Source: Alphaproteobacteria bacterium | GTDB taxonomy: Bacteria > Pseudomonadota > Alphaproteobacteria > Rhodobacterales > Rhodobacteraceae | DNA length: 64,000 nucleotides | Assembly (NCBI GenBank): GCA_030432315.1 | Contig: JAUIHM010000004.1 | Coordinates: 1-64,000 of the forward strand | Reading direction: 5' to 3' | Shown: piece after piece, positions 25,934 to 35,174 of the stretch | How the letters are laid out: each line of letters begins with the position of its first letter | Numbering within the stretch: the first letter of the stretch is position 1 | Program-made: the position numbers and the translations under genes | The notes under the pieces: model-generated | Databases searched by the model: none | What the model was told of the DNA's origin: nothing | Seen by the model: the letters and a program-made list of their open reading frames with translations, nothing else

Positions 25934-27952
25934 GTGAATATCAGCGACCTCCGTCAGAAGCATCCTGAACACTGGCAGATGGCCGCCGCGATTCGAATGC
26001 TGTCCATCGATGCGGTGCAGGCCGCAAATTCCGGCCATCCTGGGATGCCGATGGGCATGGCCGACGTGGCGACGGTGCTGTTTCGCAATCATCTGAAGTT
26101 CGACGCCTCGATACCGGACTGGCCGGACCGCGACCGGTTCGTTCTGTCGGCGGGCCACGGGTCGATGCTGCTTTATTCGCTGCTGCACCTTTGCGGCTAT
26201 CCCGGGATCAGCCTCGATAACATCAAAAACTTCCGGCAGCTTGGCCATCCGACCGCCGGGCACCCGGAATACGGGCATCTGCCGGGAATCGAGACCACGA
26301 CCGGTCCTCTCGGCCAGGGGCTGGCGACGGCGGTGGGCATGGCGATTGCCGAGGAAAACCTGGCGGCGCGGTTCGGGAGGAACATCGTTGATCACCACAC
26401 CTATGTGATCGCCGGCGACGGCTGCCTGATGGAGGGTGTGAGCCATGAGGCGATCGGTCTTGCAGGCATGCAGAAGCTGTCGCGGCTGGTGGTGTTCTGG
26501 GACGACAACGGCATCTCCATTGATGGCGCGGTGAAGCTTTCGGACATTACCGACCAGGCGGAGCGGTTCGCAGCAGCGGGTTGGTCCGTTCATTCCTGTG
26601 ACGGGCATGACCCGGACGACATCGAACGGGCGATTGCCGAAGCCAAGGCGACGGACCGTCCGGCGATGATCGCCTGCAAGACCCATATTGGTTTCGGCGC
26701 GCCAACCAAGCAGGACACCAAGGGGGCACACGGTTCGCCGCTTGGTGCGGAAGAAATCGCCAAAGTGCGCGAAATTTACGGCTGGACGTTGCCGGCGTTC
26801 GAGATTCCGCAGGAAACGCTCGCGGCCTGGCGCGGCGTGGGCGCGCGCGGTGCGTCGGACCGGCAAAGCTGGGAAGGGCGTCTGGCGAAGCTGTCCGGGC
26901 GCAAGCAGACGGAGTTCGACCGGGTGATGTCGGGCACCGCGCCGAAGGCGCAGGTCAAGGCCCTGGCGGCGTTCCGGAAAGAGCAGGCCGTGGCGGCGCC
27001 GAAGGTGGCAACGCGCCGGGCGTCGGAGATGGTGCTCGAGGTCATCAACCCGGTGTCGCCGGAACTGATCGGCGGCTCGGCGGACCTGACCGGATCGAAC
27101 AACACCCTGACCAAGGATCTCGGGATCTTTTCCCCGGAGAACCGCGCCGGACGCTATGTGCATTACGGCATTCGCGAGCACGGCATGGCGGCGGCGATGA
27201 ACGGCATCGCCCTGCATCGCGGCACGGTGCCGTACGGCGGCACGTTTCTGGTCTTCAGCGACTATGCCCGCGGGGCGATGCGGCTGTCGGCGCTGATGAA
27301 GCAGCGGGTGGTGTACGTGCTGACCCACGATTCGATCGGCCTTGGCGAGGATGGACCGACACATCAGCCGGTCGAGCATCTGGCTGCGCTGCGGGCGATG
27401 CCCAACCTCAACGTGTTCCGACCGGCGGATGTGGTCGAGACGGCGGAGGCATGGGAGATGGCGCTGACCGGTGCGGAGCAGCCGTCGGTGCTGGCGCTGA
27501 CCCGTCAGGGGCTGCCGACCCTCAGGACCGAACCGACACGGCAGAACCTCTCGGCGCGCGGTGCCTACGTGCTCGCAGATGCCGAGGGTCGGCGTCAGGT
27601 GATCCTGATGGCCAGCGGTTCGGAAGTGGAGGTCGCCATGGCGGCCCGCGCGGTACTGCAGGCAGAGGGTATCGGCACGCGCGTCGTATCGATGCCGTGC
27701 TGGGAACTGTTCGAGGCCCAGGACCTGAAGTACCGCCGCAGCGTTCTGCCATCGGGACCGGTGCGCGTTGGCGTCGAGGCGGCGCTGCGCATGGGGTGGG
27801 ACCGCTGGCTCCTGGGCGAGCGTGGATCGGAGAAAAAGGCCGGCTTCGTCGGCATGGAAGGGTTCGGGGCCTCCGGTGAGGCGGGTGATCTTTTCAGGCA
27901 TTTCGGCATTACCGCAGAGGCGGTGGCGGAGCGGACGCGGAGTCTGCTCTGA
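25934..27952 (+). CDS. tkt: Transketolase
   Basis: 672 residues with the thiamine-diphosphate signature [13 protein letters not shown] near residue 155 and the transketolase motif [17 protein letters not shown] near residue 470. It moves two-carbon units in the pentose phosphate (and, if present, Calvin) pathway. A GTG at 25934 with AGGA 5-6 bases upstream gives the family-like start [14 protein letters not shown]; an ATG at 25916 is the alternative. pgk follows 44 bases on, so tkt, pgk and later fba form a sugar-phosphate cluster. Confidence 0.95.
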   Translation: MNISDLRQKHPEHWQMAAAIRMLSIDAVQAANSGHPGMPMGMADVATVLFRNHLKFDASIPDWPDRDRFVLSAGHGSMLLYSLLHLCGYPGISLDNIKNFRQLGHPTAGHPEYGHLPGIETTTGPLGQGLATAVGMAIAEENLAARFGRNIVDHHTYVIAGDGCLMEGVSHEAIGLAGMQKLSRLVVFWDDNGISIDGAVKLSDITDQAERFAAAGWSVHSCDGHDPDDIERAIAEAKATDRPAMIACKTHIGFGAPTKQDTKGAHGSPLGAEEIAKVREIYGWTLPAFEIPQETLAAWRGVGARGASDRQSWEGRLAKLSGRKQTEFDRVMSGTAPKAQVKALAAFRKEQAVAAPKVATRRASEMVLEVINPVSPELIGGSADLTGSNNTLTKDLGIFSPENRAGRYVHYGIREHGMAAAMNGIALHRGTVPYGGTFLVFSDYARGAMRLSALMKQRVVYVLTHDSIGLGEDGPTHQPVEHLAALRAMPNLNVFRPADVVETAEAWEMALTGAEQPSVLALTRQGLPTLRTEPTRQNLSARGAYVLADAEGRRQVILMASGSEVEVAMAARAVLQAEGIGTRVVSMPCWELFEAQDLKYRRSVLPSGPVRVGVEAALRMGWDRWLLGERGSEKKAGFVGMEGFGASGEAGDLFRHFGITAEAVAERTRSLL

Positions 27953-27996
27953 CGGAGACGGCACATACTTCCCGGGAATAGATGGAGCGTTGCGGT

Positions 27997-29187
27997 GTGA
28001 CCTGGAAAACTCTGGACGATCTTGAACTTGCCGGGAAAAGCGTTCTGACCCGCGTTGACATCAACGTTCCGGTCAGTGACGGGCTGGTCACGGATGCTAC
28101 CCGGATTGAGCGTATCGCGCCAACCGTCGCGGCAATTCTGGCTGCCGGCGGCAAGCCGGTGCTGCTGGCGCATTTCGGCCGCCCGAAGGGAAAAGTGGTG
28201 CCTGGGATGAGCCTTCGGGTCACCCTTGATGCGTTGGAGCGCGCATTCGGCGTTCCCGTCCGGTTCGCAGAGGACTGTGTCGGGCCGGTGGCACGGGACG
28301 CGGTCGCGGCTTTGGGAGACGGCGAGGTTCTGCTGCTGGAGAATACCCGTTTCCACGCGGGGGAGGAAGAAAACGATCCCGAATTTGCCGCCGCTCTTGC
28401 CGAGCTTGGTGATGTCTACTGCAATGATGCGTTTTCAGCGGCGCACCGGGCCCATGCTTCTACCGAGGCGCTCGCCCGTCTGCTGCCATGCTGTGCCGGA
28501 CGTCTGATGCAGTCGGAGTTGCGGGCGCTGGAAAAGTCGCTGCTTTCGCCTGAGCGGCCGGTGGTGGCGCTGGTGGGCGGCGCAAAGGTTTCGACCAAGC
28601 TGGCACTGCTCGGCAACCTGGTCGGACGGACCGATGTGCTGGTCGTCGGCGGCGGCATGGCAAACACGTTTCTTGCCGCCCAGGGCCACGAGGTTGGGAA
28701 ATCCCTGTGCGAGTATGAGATGACCGGGGCGGCCAAAGAGGTGCTTGCCAAGGCCGAGGCTGCCGGCTGCGAAATTCTGCTGCCGATTGACGTGGTGGTT
28801 GCAGGTGAGTTCCGCGAAGGCGCGGAGAGCGAGGTGGTTCCGGCCAATGCCTGCCCGTCGGACGCGATGATCCTTGACGCCGGACCGGCGACCATTGCGC
28901 GGATCGCTTCCCGGTTCGAGGAGGCAAAAACCGTACTGTGGAACGGTCCGCTTGGTGCATTTGAGATTCAGCCGTTCAATGCCGGGACCGATGCTGCGGC
29001 CAAACGGGTCGCCGCGCTGACGCGGGCCGGGCGGCTCCTGTCGGTCGCCGGCGGCGGCGATACCATCGCGGCGCTGAATTCAAGCGGCACGGCCGACGAT
29101 TTTACCTACGTTTCCACGGCAGGCGGGGCCTTTCTCGAATGGCTGGAAGGCAAGGAACTGCCGGGCGTTGCAGCACTGCAGGCCTGA
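27997..29187 (+). CDS. pgk: Phosphoglycerate kinase
   Basis: 396 residues. The substrate-binding RVDINVP and AHFGRPKG motifs, the hinge and the C-terminal nucleotide loop with [10 protein letters not shown] are intact. The GTG at 27997 gives the usual alphaproteobacterial start (M)[10 protein letters not shown]; an ATG at 27982 would add five residues. No gap gene lies between tkt and pgk here, unlike many glycolytic clusters. The protein interconverts 1,3-bisphosphoglycerate and 3-phosphoglycerate with ATP. Confidence 0.95.
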   Translation: MTWKTLDDLELAGKSVLTRVDINVPVSDGLVTDATRIERIAPTVAAILAAGGKPVLLAHFGRPKGKVVPGMSLRVTLDALERAFGVPVRFAEDCVGPVARDAVAALGDGEVLLLENTRFHAGEEENDPEFAAALAELGDVYCNDAFSAAHRAHASTEALARLLPCCAGRLMQSELRALEKSLLSPERPVVALVGGAKVSTKLALLGNLVGRTDVLVVGGGMANTFLAAQGHEVGKSLCEYEMTGAAKEVLAKAEAAGCEILLPIDVVVAGEFREGAESEVVPANACPSDAMILDAGPATIARIASRFEEAKTVLWNGPLGAFEIQPFNAGTDAAAKRVAALTRAGRLLSVAGGGDTIAALNSSGTADDFTYVSTAGGAFLEWLEGKELPGVAALQA

Positions 29188-29240
29188 TGCAGCGACAGTG
29201 CAGGGCGGGCGGGTCCGCCAGGCATGACCGGGAGGTGTTG

Positions 29241-30851
29241 ATGCGACGTTTTGGGGCAGCCGCTGCCGGCCTTATGCTGGCGGCCGGAGCGGGCCAGGCG
29301 CAAACCGGTCCTTCCTTCGCGGAATTCTTTCATCCCGACCGCATTGCGCGGGTTGCCGTTCAGGCCGGTGTCAGCGTGCTGCGCAGTCAGTTCGCGCTTG
29401 CCTATGAAGGGCTTAGCGTGGATTTCATGGGCGGGCGCATCACCCTTTCGGGCGTGGTTGCGCGGCCGGAAATGCCCTGGCCGGACGGCAGCAGCTGTGA
29501 GATTGCCATTGCCCGACTGACCCTGACCGGCTCGCCTTGGGACGTTCTCGACCGCAGCCGGTTTCGTATCGATGTCAATGGGTTGGAGGCGCCTCTTGCC
29601 TGCCTGCCTGAGGACGCCCGGGTCGGGTTCGCGATGGCGGGGCTGGCAGGGATCGCCATTCCGCAGCTGACACTGTCCGGCGAGTTCGACGTAAATTCTG
29701 GCGCGGCGGCGCTGGGGCTGGTTGCCGGGATGGACGGGTTTGCCACCGTGTCAATCGACGCGGACTTTGCCTATCTGGCGTTTGAATCCGGCATGGGCGG
29801 GGCTGAGGAGGCGCCAGGGCTGCGTGCCGAACTGCGCTCGGCGCGCCTGACCGTGGAGGACCGGGGGGCATGGTCGGTGTTCGGCGCACTGATGCCCGAG
29901 CCGATGACGGCGCTGCAGAGTGGTGGCCCGATGCTCGGCATGGCGCTCGGCGGTGCGCTCACCGGGATGACTGACCCGGGGCAGGTGATGGATCCCGTGG
30001 CCGAGGACGCGCTGAATGCGTTGATTGCATCGGTCAGTGATGCCTGGACTGCGTTTCTCCGGTCACCCGAACAGCTTGTCGTGGAAACCGGATTTCCGCA
30101 GGATCAGCCGGTCGCGCTCGATCTGGAACGTTACGGCTCCGAGCCGACCGCCATGGTGGCGGACCTTCAGCCGGTTGTGGCGACGGCGCCGCGCAGTGCG
30201 ATGGACCTGCTGCCGGCGGCTTTGGTGGCGGCGGCGACGGGTTCCGGTGCGGACACGCTTTCGGTGGAGGATCGGCGCCGCGCCGGCATGGCGCTGTTGA
30301 CCGGAGAGGGGGCGCCGGTGGATCTGGCGACGGCACTGATGCTGCTCGAACCGATTGCGCAGTCGGGAGACGCGGAAGCGGCATTGGCAATCGCCCGCGC
30401 GACCGCGGGGTCTGCCCCGGAGGCGGCCTACGGCTGGGCTCTGATCGCGGGTGCCGCGGGTGTGCCGGGTGCGGTGGCCGTGCTGGACGGCATTGAGGAC
30501 AGGCTGCCGCTGCGCGATGTTCTGGATCTGCAGGCCGCGGCGGCCGGTGGGGATCCTCTGCTGCCCGGACGGGTGAGCGTCGGGAGCCTGCGCCAGGCGG
30601 CGCTCGACAGTCTGTCCGGCGGAGGCGGCACCGGACGGTCGTATGAGCGGGCGCTGTTCTGGGCAACCCTTGGACAGGCGGCGGGAGATGCCACGTCCGA
30701 GAATATCGTGCAGCAGATACATGATCTTGCGCGGCTGGCCGATCCGGAGGACATGGAGGCTTGGGGCGAGACAAGTGCGCGAATTTCGCGGCAGGCGCTT
30801 GAGTTCTGGTTGACGAATGACCTGCCGTCGCGTCTTGCTCTGCGTGATTAA
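29241..30851 (+). CDS. Periplasmic protein of unknown function with C-terminal Sel1/TPR-like helices
   Basis: 536 residues with a signal peptide (MRRFGAAAAGLMLAAGAGQA, cleavage near 22). The first 300 residues are rich in beta-type segments (LSVDFMGGRITLSGVVARPE, LSGEFDVNSGAA) and recall proteins that handle membrane-anchored substrates, but no family is recognised. Residues about 360-440 show helical Sel1/TPR-like features (DLATALMLLEPIAQSGDAEA, ALAIARATAG). GGGAGG at 29230 supports the ATG at 29241. It sits between pgk and fba and is likely co-expressed with them. Confidence 0.6.
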   Translation: MRRFGAAAAGLMLAAGAGQAQTGPSFAEFFHPDRIARVAVQAGVSVLRSQFALAYEGLSVDFMGGRITLSGVVARPEMPWPDGSSCEIAIARLTLTGSPWDVLDRSRFRIDVNGLEAPLACLPEDARVGFAMAGLAGIAIPQLTLSGEFDVNSGAAALGLVAGMDGFATVSIDADFAYLAFESGMGGAEEAPGLRAELRSARLTVEDRGAWSVFGALMPEPMTALQSGGPMLGMALGGALTGMTDPGQVMDPVAEDALNALIASVSDAWTAFLRSPEQLVVETGFPQDQPVALDLERYGSEPTAMVADLQPVVATAPRSAMDLLPAALVAAATGSGADTLSVEDRRRAGMALLTGEGAPVDLATALMLLEPIAQSGDAEAALAIARATAGSAPEAAYGWALIAGAAGVPGAVAVLDGIEDRLPLRDVLDLQAAAAGGDPLLPGRVSVGSLRQAALDSLSGGGGTGRSYERALFWATLGQAAGDATSENIVQQIHDLARLADPEDMEAWGETSARISRQALEFWLTNDLPSRLALRD

Positions 30852-30929
30852 CCAAGCAACACTGAATCCGGCCAGTGGCCGCATTTATCCGTTATTGAGT
30901 ACCGGCCAAACAGAGATGGGACCAGAATC

Positions 30930-31859
30930 ATGAAGACCACGCGTATCGTTCAGAAAATTCTCAGCAATTACGAGGCTGACAATGCGGGAGTGAAGGGAAA
31001 TCTTTGCCGTATTCTGATGAACGGTCGTCTGGGGGGCACCGGCAAGATGATCATCCTGCCGGTGGATCAGGGGTTCGAACACGGTCCGGCGCGCAGTTTT
31101 GCACCGAATCCGGCGGCCTATGATCCCCATTATCACTATCAGCTTGCGGTTGATGCCGGCCTGAACGCCTATGCCGCTCCCCTCGGCATGATCGAGGCCG
31201 GGGCGGATACGTTCGCCGGGCAGATCCCGACCATTCTGAAGGTCAATTCGGCCAATTCGCTCATCCCGTCGGAAGCGCTGAAGGATCAGGCGATAACCGC
31301 GTCGGTGGACGACGCCCTGAGGCTCGGTTGTTCGGCGATCGGCTTCACCATCTATCCCGGGTCCGCCGCCGGACTCGACATGTTCGAGGAAATCTCCGCC
31401 ATGCGCGAAGAGGCGGCGTCGAAGGGCCTCGCCACGGTGATCTGGTCGTATCCGCGCGGCGAGGCGGTGTCCAAGGAAGGGGAAACCGCGATCGATATCG
31501 CCGCCTATGCGGCGCAGATCGCGGCCCTCCTCGGGGCGCACATCATCAAGATCAAGCTTTCCACCGATCACCTGGAATTGGGGGAGGCGAAAAAGGTCTA
31601 CCAGGCCCAGGAGATCGATGTCGCGACCCAGGCGGCCCGGGTAAAGCACTGTGTTCAGTCGGCTTTCAACGGCCGGCGCATCATGGTGTTCTCCGGTGGC
31701 GCGGCCAAGGGACAGGACGCGGTGTTCGACGATGCGCGGGCGATTCGCGACGGTGGCGGCAATGGGTCGATCATCGGCCGAAACACCTTCCAGCGGTCGC
31801 GGGAAGATGCGATGGCGATGCTCGACAAACTTGTCGACATCTACAAGGGCCGCGCGTGA
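30930..31859 (+). CDS. Fructose-bisphosphate aldolase, class I (DhnA/FbaB-type)
   Basis: 309 residues. IILPVDQGFEHGPARSF near residue 45, TIYPGSAAGLDMFEE, the lysine-bearing AHIIKIKLSTDH and the phosphate loop SGGAAKG and GNGSIIGRNTFQR are the hallmarks of the archaeal-type class I aldolase family, which uses a Schiff-base lysine and no metal. It cleaves fructose 1,6-bisphosphate in glycolysis or makes it in gluconeogenesis. Being a class I enzyme rather than the zinc class II enzyme common elsewhere is worth noting. It is 78 bp after the unknown periplasmic gene. Confidence 0.92.
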   Translation: MKTTRIVQKILSNYEADNAGVKGNLCRILMNGRLGGTGKMIILPVDQGFEHGPARSFAPNPAAYDPHYHYQLAVDAGLNAYAAPLGMIEAGADTFAGQIPTILKVNSANSLIPSEALKDQAITASVDDALRLGCSAIGFTIYPGSAAGLDMFEEISAMREEAASKGLATVIWSYPRGEAVSKEGETAIDIAAYAAQIAALLGAHIIKIKLSTDHLELGEAKKVYQAQEIDVATQAARVKHCVQSAFNGRRIMVFSGGAAKGQDAVFDDARAIRDGGGNGSIIGRNTFQRSREDAMAMLDKLVDIYKGRA

Positions 31860-31973
31860 CCGTGACATTCCGGCAAAGTTGATTCGAATTTTCACGAATC
31901 AATATGTTTGGGGGATTCCCTTCCGTTCGGACTTCTGCGAGAATCAGGCAGTTTTGGTAGTGGACGAACGGAA

Positions 31974-32276
31974 GTGGGCGACCTGTCACATGGCGGCAGG
32001 ACCGGAAACGTGGTGTTTGTCGCGGTTTCGGTCTCGATTGTTCTCTATACGGTGCTGACGGCGCTGAATGGGGATTACGGGCTGCTGCGCCTGTATCAGA
32101 TCAAGTCCCTGGAGGGGCAGTACACGGCGCAGTTGCAGGATCTGCAGAAGTCCAACGCCGCAATATCCAACAAGATTCAGCGGTTGTCCTGGCAGCAGCC
32201 GGATATCGAACTGCTCGACAGTCAGGCGCGCAGCGTTCTCGGGCTGGGCCGGGCAAACGAGATCATCATCCACTAG
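31974..32276 (+). CDS. ftsB: Septum formation initiator FtsB/DivIC
   Basis: About 100 residues: a short cytoplasmic N-terminus, one membrane helix (VVFVAVSVSIVLYTVL), then a periplasmic coiled coil (LEGQYTAQLQDLQKSNAAIS) and a conserved tail with the IELLDSQARSVLGL motif. It belongs to the FtsQBL division complex. The GTG at 31974 gives the usual length; a TTG at 31908 would add 22 unlikely residues. The start is uncertain because neither site has a strong ribosome binding sequence. It is convergent with cysE. Confidence 0.82.
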   Translation: MGDLSHGGRTGNVVFVAVSVSIVLYTVLTALNGDYGLLRLYQIKSLEGQYTAQLQDLQKSNAAISNKIQRLSWQQPDIELLDSQARSVLGLGRANEIIIH

Positions 32277-32311
32277 TCTGCCGGTTCAGGGTTGCGGGGT
32301 GGGCCGGGAGG

Positions 32312-33130
32312 CTATTCCCCGGCCTCGATGCGCCCGAGAAGCTGGTCCATCGACTTGGAGGGCTCGGCGCAGCCGGCCTCACCGACGATGCGCGCGGGAA
32401 CGCCGGCGACGGTCGTGCAGGGCGGCACGTTTGCCAGGACCACGGAACCGGCGGCAATTCGTGAGCATTTTCCGACGGTTATATTGCCAAGCACCGCAGC
32501 GCCGGCGCCGATGAGGACGCCTTCGTTAATTTTCGGATGGCGGTCGCCGTCGGCCTTGCCGGTGCCGCCTAGGGTGACGGAATGCAGCATCGAGACGTTG
32601 TCGGCGACGACGCAGGTTTCACCGATGACGATGGAATGGGCGTGGTCGATCATGATGCCGCGACCGATCCGGGCATTGGGATGGATGTCGACGCCGAAGC
32701 ATTCGGAGGTGCGCATCTGAAAAAAACGGGCCATGTCCTGACGGCCGCTGGTCCAGAGCCAGTGGGCGATGCGGTAGCACTGAAGCGCCTGGTAGCCCTT
32801 GAAGAACAGTAGCGGCTGAATATAGGCGTGGCAGGCCGGATCGCGGTCATAGACGGCGACAATGTCGGCGCGGGCGGCGGCGCCGATTGACCTGTCGTTT
32901 GTCAGTGCCTCATTTGCGATTTCGCGGATGATCAACTCGCTCATTTCGGGAGAGGCGAGTTTCTGGGCGATTCTGTAGCTCAGTGCACGTTCAAAGCTGG
33001 AATGGTGCAGGACACCGGCATGGACGAGACTGGCCATCAGCGGCTCGGATTCCGCCATCTGCAGAGCGTCGGAGCGGACGGTTTCCCAGACCGGGTCAAC
33101 GGTGGCGAGTGCCTTCTTGGAATAGGCCAA
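32312..33130 (-). CDS. cysE: Serine O-acetyltransferase
   Basis: 272 residues. The helical N-terminal domain starts LAYSKKALATVDPVWETVRS and the left-handed beta-helix contains hexapeptide repeats (IGRGIMIDHAHSIVIGETCV, IGAGAAVLGNITVGKCSRIA) with the catalytic His in DHAHS. It makes O-acetylserine for cysteine synthesis. The TTG at 33130 with a GGGGGA-rich site upstream gives the family length; the frame to 33229 adds an unlike extension. The GGCCGGG/CCCGGCC repeat at 32302-32324 covers its stop. Its upstream region is shared with the second TACCC array. Confidence 0.9.
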   Translation of the reverse strand: MAYSKKALATVDPVWETVRSDALQMAESEPLMASLVHAGVLHHSSFERALSYRIAQKLASPEMSELIIREIANEALTNDRSIGAAARADIVAVYDRDPACHAYIQPLLFFKGYQALQCYRIAHWLWTSGRQDMARFFQMRTSECFGVDIHPNARIGRGIMIDHAHSIVIGETCVVADNVSMLHSVTLGGTGKADGDRHPKINEGVLIGAGAAVLGNITVGKCSRIAAGSVVLANVPPCTTVAGVPARIVGEAGCAEPSKSMDQLLGRIEAGE

Positions 33131-33474
33131 CGGGCGTCCCCCCTGCGAGTGTTTACGGAATGACAGGTTGTCTTTTGACCGGGAAAAATCAAGCCCGAAC
33201 CGGTTTTTTGTCGCGGCATGCCGCGGCAACGGTTAATCGTGGGGCTTGCGGATTACTTTCGCAGTCCTTGGCAGGCGCGTACCCATTCGATACCCGACCG
33301 ATACCCATTTGATACCTACGTTCATTGCTTCGTCGATCCGGGCCGAATTCCATGGCCCGTCGTGCCTGTTCGCCGGTTCGGCATGTATTGTTGTGTCTTT
33401 TGTTTCTGCGCCGATTTAACGGAGACAGAAGTTCTTCGATCTGTTCGTGAGCATTGGTTGAAGGAGGTCCGGTG
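33131..33474. other. 344-bp divergent intergenic region with TACCC array 2
   Basis: No gene is supported here. It separates the cysE start (minus) from the DUF2332 start (plus) and must hold both promoters. Its one striking element is the 11-bp phased array at 33280-33320, about 150 bp from each start. The rest shows only a short GGGCC/GGCCC palindrome near 33341 and an AT-richer block before the DUF2332 gene. Confidence 0.6.
33280..33320 (+). repeat. Phased 11-bp TACCC direct repeats, array 2
   Basis: TACCC begins at 33280, 33291 and 33302, and TACCT at 33313, each exactly 11 bp apart; linkers are ATTCGA, GACCGA and ATTTGA. TACG follows 4 bp after the last unit, as in array 1 at 4194-4234. 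The two arrays share order, spacing and ending but lie before unrelated genes, which argues for a common DNA-binding protein rather than chance. Confidence 0.75.
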
Positions 33475-34458
33475 ATGGAGAATCCGGGTTCGGATACGGA
33501 ACTGATTGCAGAGCGGTACAGGCGGTTTGCCGAACACGAGGCGCGGGGCTCCTCGCCGCTCTATCAGGATCTGTCACATCATGTGGCGGGCAGTCCCGGC
33601 CTGCTGGCGTTTCTGGCGCAGTTCCCGTCGGCCCTGCAGCAGCCCAACCTGTTTCTGGCGGCGGTGCGGCATGTTGCCGGGACACCACGGGACCCGGCGG
33701 ATCTGGACGCGATGATGGTGCGGCACGCGGAGGATGTCGCGCGGACCATGCGGGTGCGCCGCACCCAGACCAATGAGCCGGGGCGCTGCGCCAGTCTGCT
33801 GCCTTTGCTGGCGGCATTGCCCGGACCTCTGGCGCTGCTTGAGGTGGGGGCGTCTGCGGGGCTGTGTCTGCTGCCCGATCTCTACGGGTACGATTACGGC
33901 GGTTTGACGATCGATGCACCGGAACGCACCAGGGCAGTAGCGCCGGTGCTCCGGTGTCAGGCCTCGGCGGAAACGCCGTTGCCGCGCAGACCGCCGCAGG
34001 TTGTCTGGCGGGCGGGGCTGGACATCAATCCGCTTGCGGTGGAGAGCACGTCGGACATGGCGTGGCTGGAAACGCTGGTCTGGCCGGAACAGGTCGGGCG
34101 GCTGGAACGGCTGCGCGCCGCCGTCGAGGTCGCGCGGCTGGTTTCGCCCGGGGTCAGATCCGGCGATCTGCGGCGCGACCTCACTGCACTTGCGGCGACG
34201 GCGCCTGCGGATGCGCGGCTGGTGATCTTTCATACTGCGGTTCTGGGATATGTCGAAGCGCAGTCGGAGCGGGATGCGTTTGCCGCCACGACCGCTGAGC
34301 TTGGGGCAACCTGGATCAGCAGCGAATGGCCCGATGTTTTCCCGCAAACCGCAGCGAAGCTTGTCGGACCGGCACCGGCGGGGCTGTTCCTGATGTCGGT
34401 GGATGGTGTTCCGGTGGCCTGGACGGCACCACATGGCCAGGTGCTGGTCTGGATCTGA
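33475..34458 (+). CDS. DUF2332 family protein
   Basis: 327 residues. An N-terminal helical segment (AERYRRFAEHEARGSSPLY) leads to QPNLFLAAVRHVAG and the Rossmann-like LLEVGASAGLCLLPDLYGYD, typical of DUF2332, a family that resembles S-adenosylmethionine-dependent methyltransferases but has no proven reaction. GGAGG at 33463 lies 7 bases before the ATG. It is convergent with ccmG and divergent from cysE, with the TACCC array in its promoter region. Confidence 0.82.
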   Translation: MENPGSDTELIAERYRRFAEHEARGSSPLYQDLSHHVAGSPGLLAFLAQFPSALQQPNLFLAAVRHVAGTPRDPADLDAMMVRHAEDVARTMRVRRTQTNEPGRCASLLPLLAALPGPLALLEVGASAGLCLLPDLYGYDYGGLTIDAPERTRAVAPVLRCQASAETPLPRRPPQVVWRAGLDINPLAVESTSDMAWLETLVWPEQVGRLERLRAAVEVARLVSPGVRSGDLRRDLTALAATAPADARLVIFHTAVLGYVEAQSERDAFAATTAELGATWISSEWPDVFPQTAAKLVGPAPAGLFLMSVDGVPVAWTAPHGQVLVWI

Positions 34459-34479
34459 GGTGGCCATGGCGGCCGGCGC

Positions 34480-35019
34480 TCAGTTGGCGTCGATCACCGG
34501 TTGCAGGCGGTCGGCGAAGGCGGCGCGGGTGAGGGGGCCGGGGAAGCGGGTGAGGATTTCACCGCCCGGGCCGACGAGGAAGGTTTCCGGCACGCCATAG
34601 ATGCCCCAGTCGATGCCGGTGCGCCCGGAGGGATCGGCGGCGATGCGGTCGTAGGGATTGCCCAGCTCGGCGAGGAAGCCTTCGGCATTGGCCGGCTGGT
34701 CCTTGTAGTTGATGCCGTAGACGGGAATTTCGCCGTCCGTCAGGTCCATCAGCAGCGGGTGTTCGGCGCGGCAGGGGGCGCACCAGCTGGCCCAGAAATT
34801 GACCAGTTTCAGGCCCGGGCCGGAGAGGTCGGCGTCGCCCAGCAGCGGCAGGTCGCCCAGCGGTTCGGCGGTAGCGAGCAGCGGGGCGGTGCGGCCAATC
34901 AGGGCGCTCGGCAACTCGTCCGGGTTCTCGCGTTTCAGGGCGAGGAAGGCGGCGGCGGCAAAGCCGGCGAACAGCAGCGGCGGCAGCAGGATCAGCAGGT
35001 TGAAGCGGGGTGGTTTCAT
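34480..35019 (-). CDS. ccmG: Thiol:disulfide interchange protein CcmG/DsbE
   Basis: 179 residues: one N-terminal membrane anchor (FNLLILLPPLLFAGFAAAAF) and a periplasmic thioredoxin-like domain with the CAPC active site in NFWASWCAPCRAEHP (about residues 80-83), plus the cis-proline segment YGVPETFLVGP. It keeps apocytochrome c haem-binding cysteines reduced. Its ATG overlaps the ccmD stop (ATGA). It is the last gene of ccmABCDG in this window. Confidence 0.95.
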   Translation of the reverse strand: MKPPRFNLLILLPPLLFAGFAAAAFLALKRENPDELPSALIGRTAPLLATAEPLGDLPLLGDADLSGPGLKLVNFWASWCAPCRAEHPLLMDLTDGEIPVYGINYKDQPANAEGFLAELGNPYDRIAADPSGRTGIDWGIYGVPETFLVGPGGEILTRFPGPLTRAAFADRLQPVIDAN

Positions 35020-35174
35020 GCTTTGCTCTTTCGGACTTCCGCTTCGGCGCGGGCGAGGGCGCGGCGCAGGCGGGCAGAGCGCAGCAGCGAGGCGGCGATC
35101 AGCGCGGCGATCAGGCCGAGCGAGACGCCATAGGCCAGCAGCACGGTCGCGGCGTACTTTCCCAGATCGGGCAT
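35016..35174 (-). CDS. ccmD: Heme exporter protein CcmD
   Basis: A 52-residue protein beginning MPDLGKYAATVLLAYGVSLG: one membrane helix followed by a basic, Arg-rich cytoplasmic tail (SARLRRALARAEAEVRK), as in CcmD, which frees holo-CcmE from the CcmABC complex. Its ATG overlaps the ccmC stop by one base (TGATG) and its stop overlaps the ccmG start. It is too short for most ORF lists but position and profile are decisive. Confidence 0.92.
   Translation of the reverse strand: MPDLGKYAATVLLAYGVSLGLIAALIAASLLRSARLRRALARAEAEVRKSKA

Noticed and set aside
25865-27964. 699-codon minus-strand frame across tkt
   Set aside because: Shadow of tkt; basic low-quality composition, no motif.
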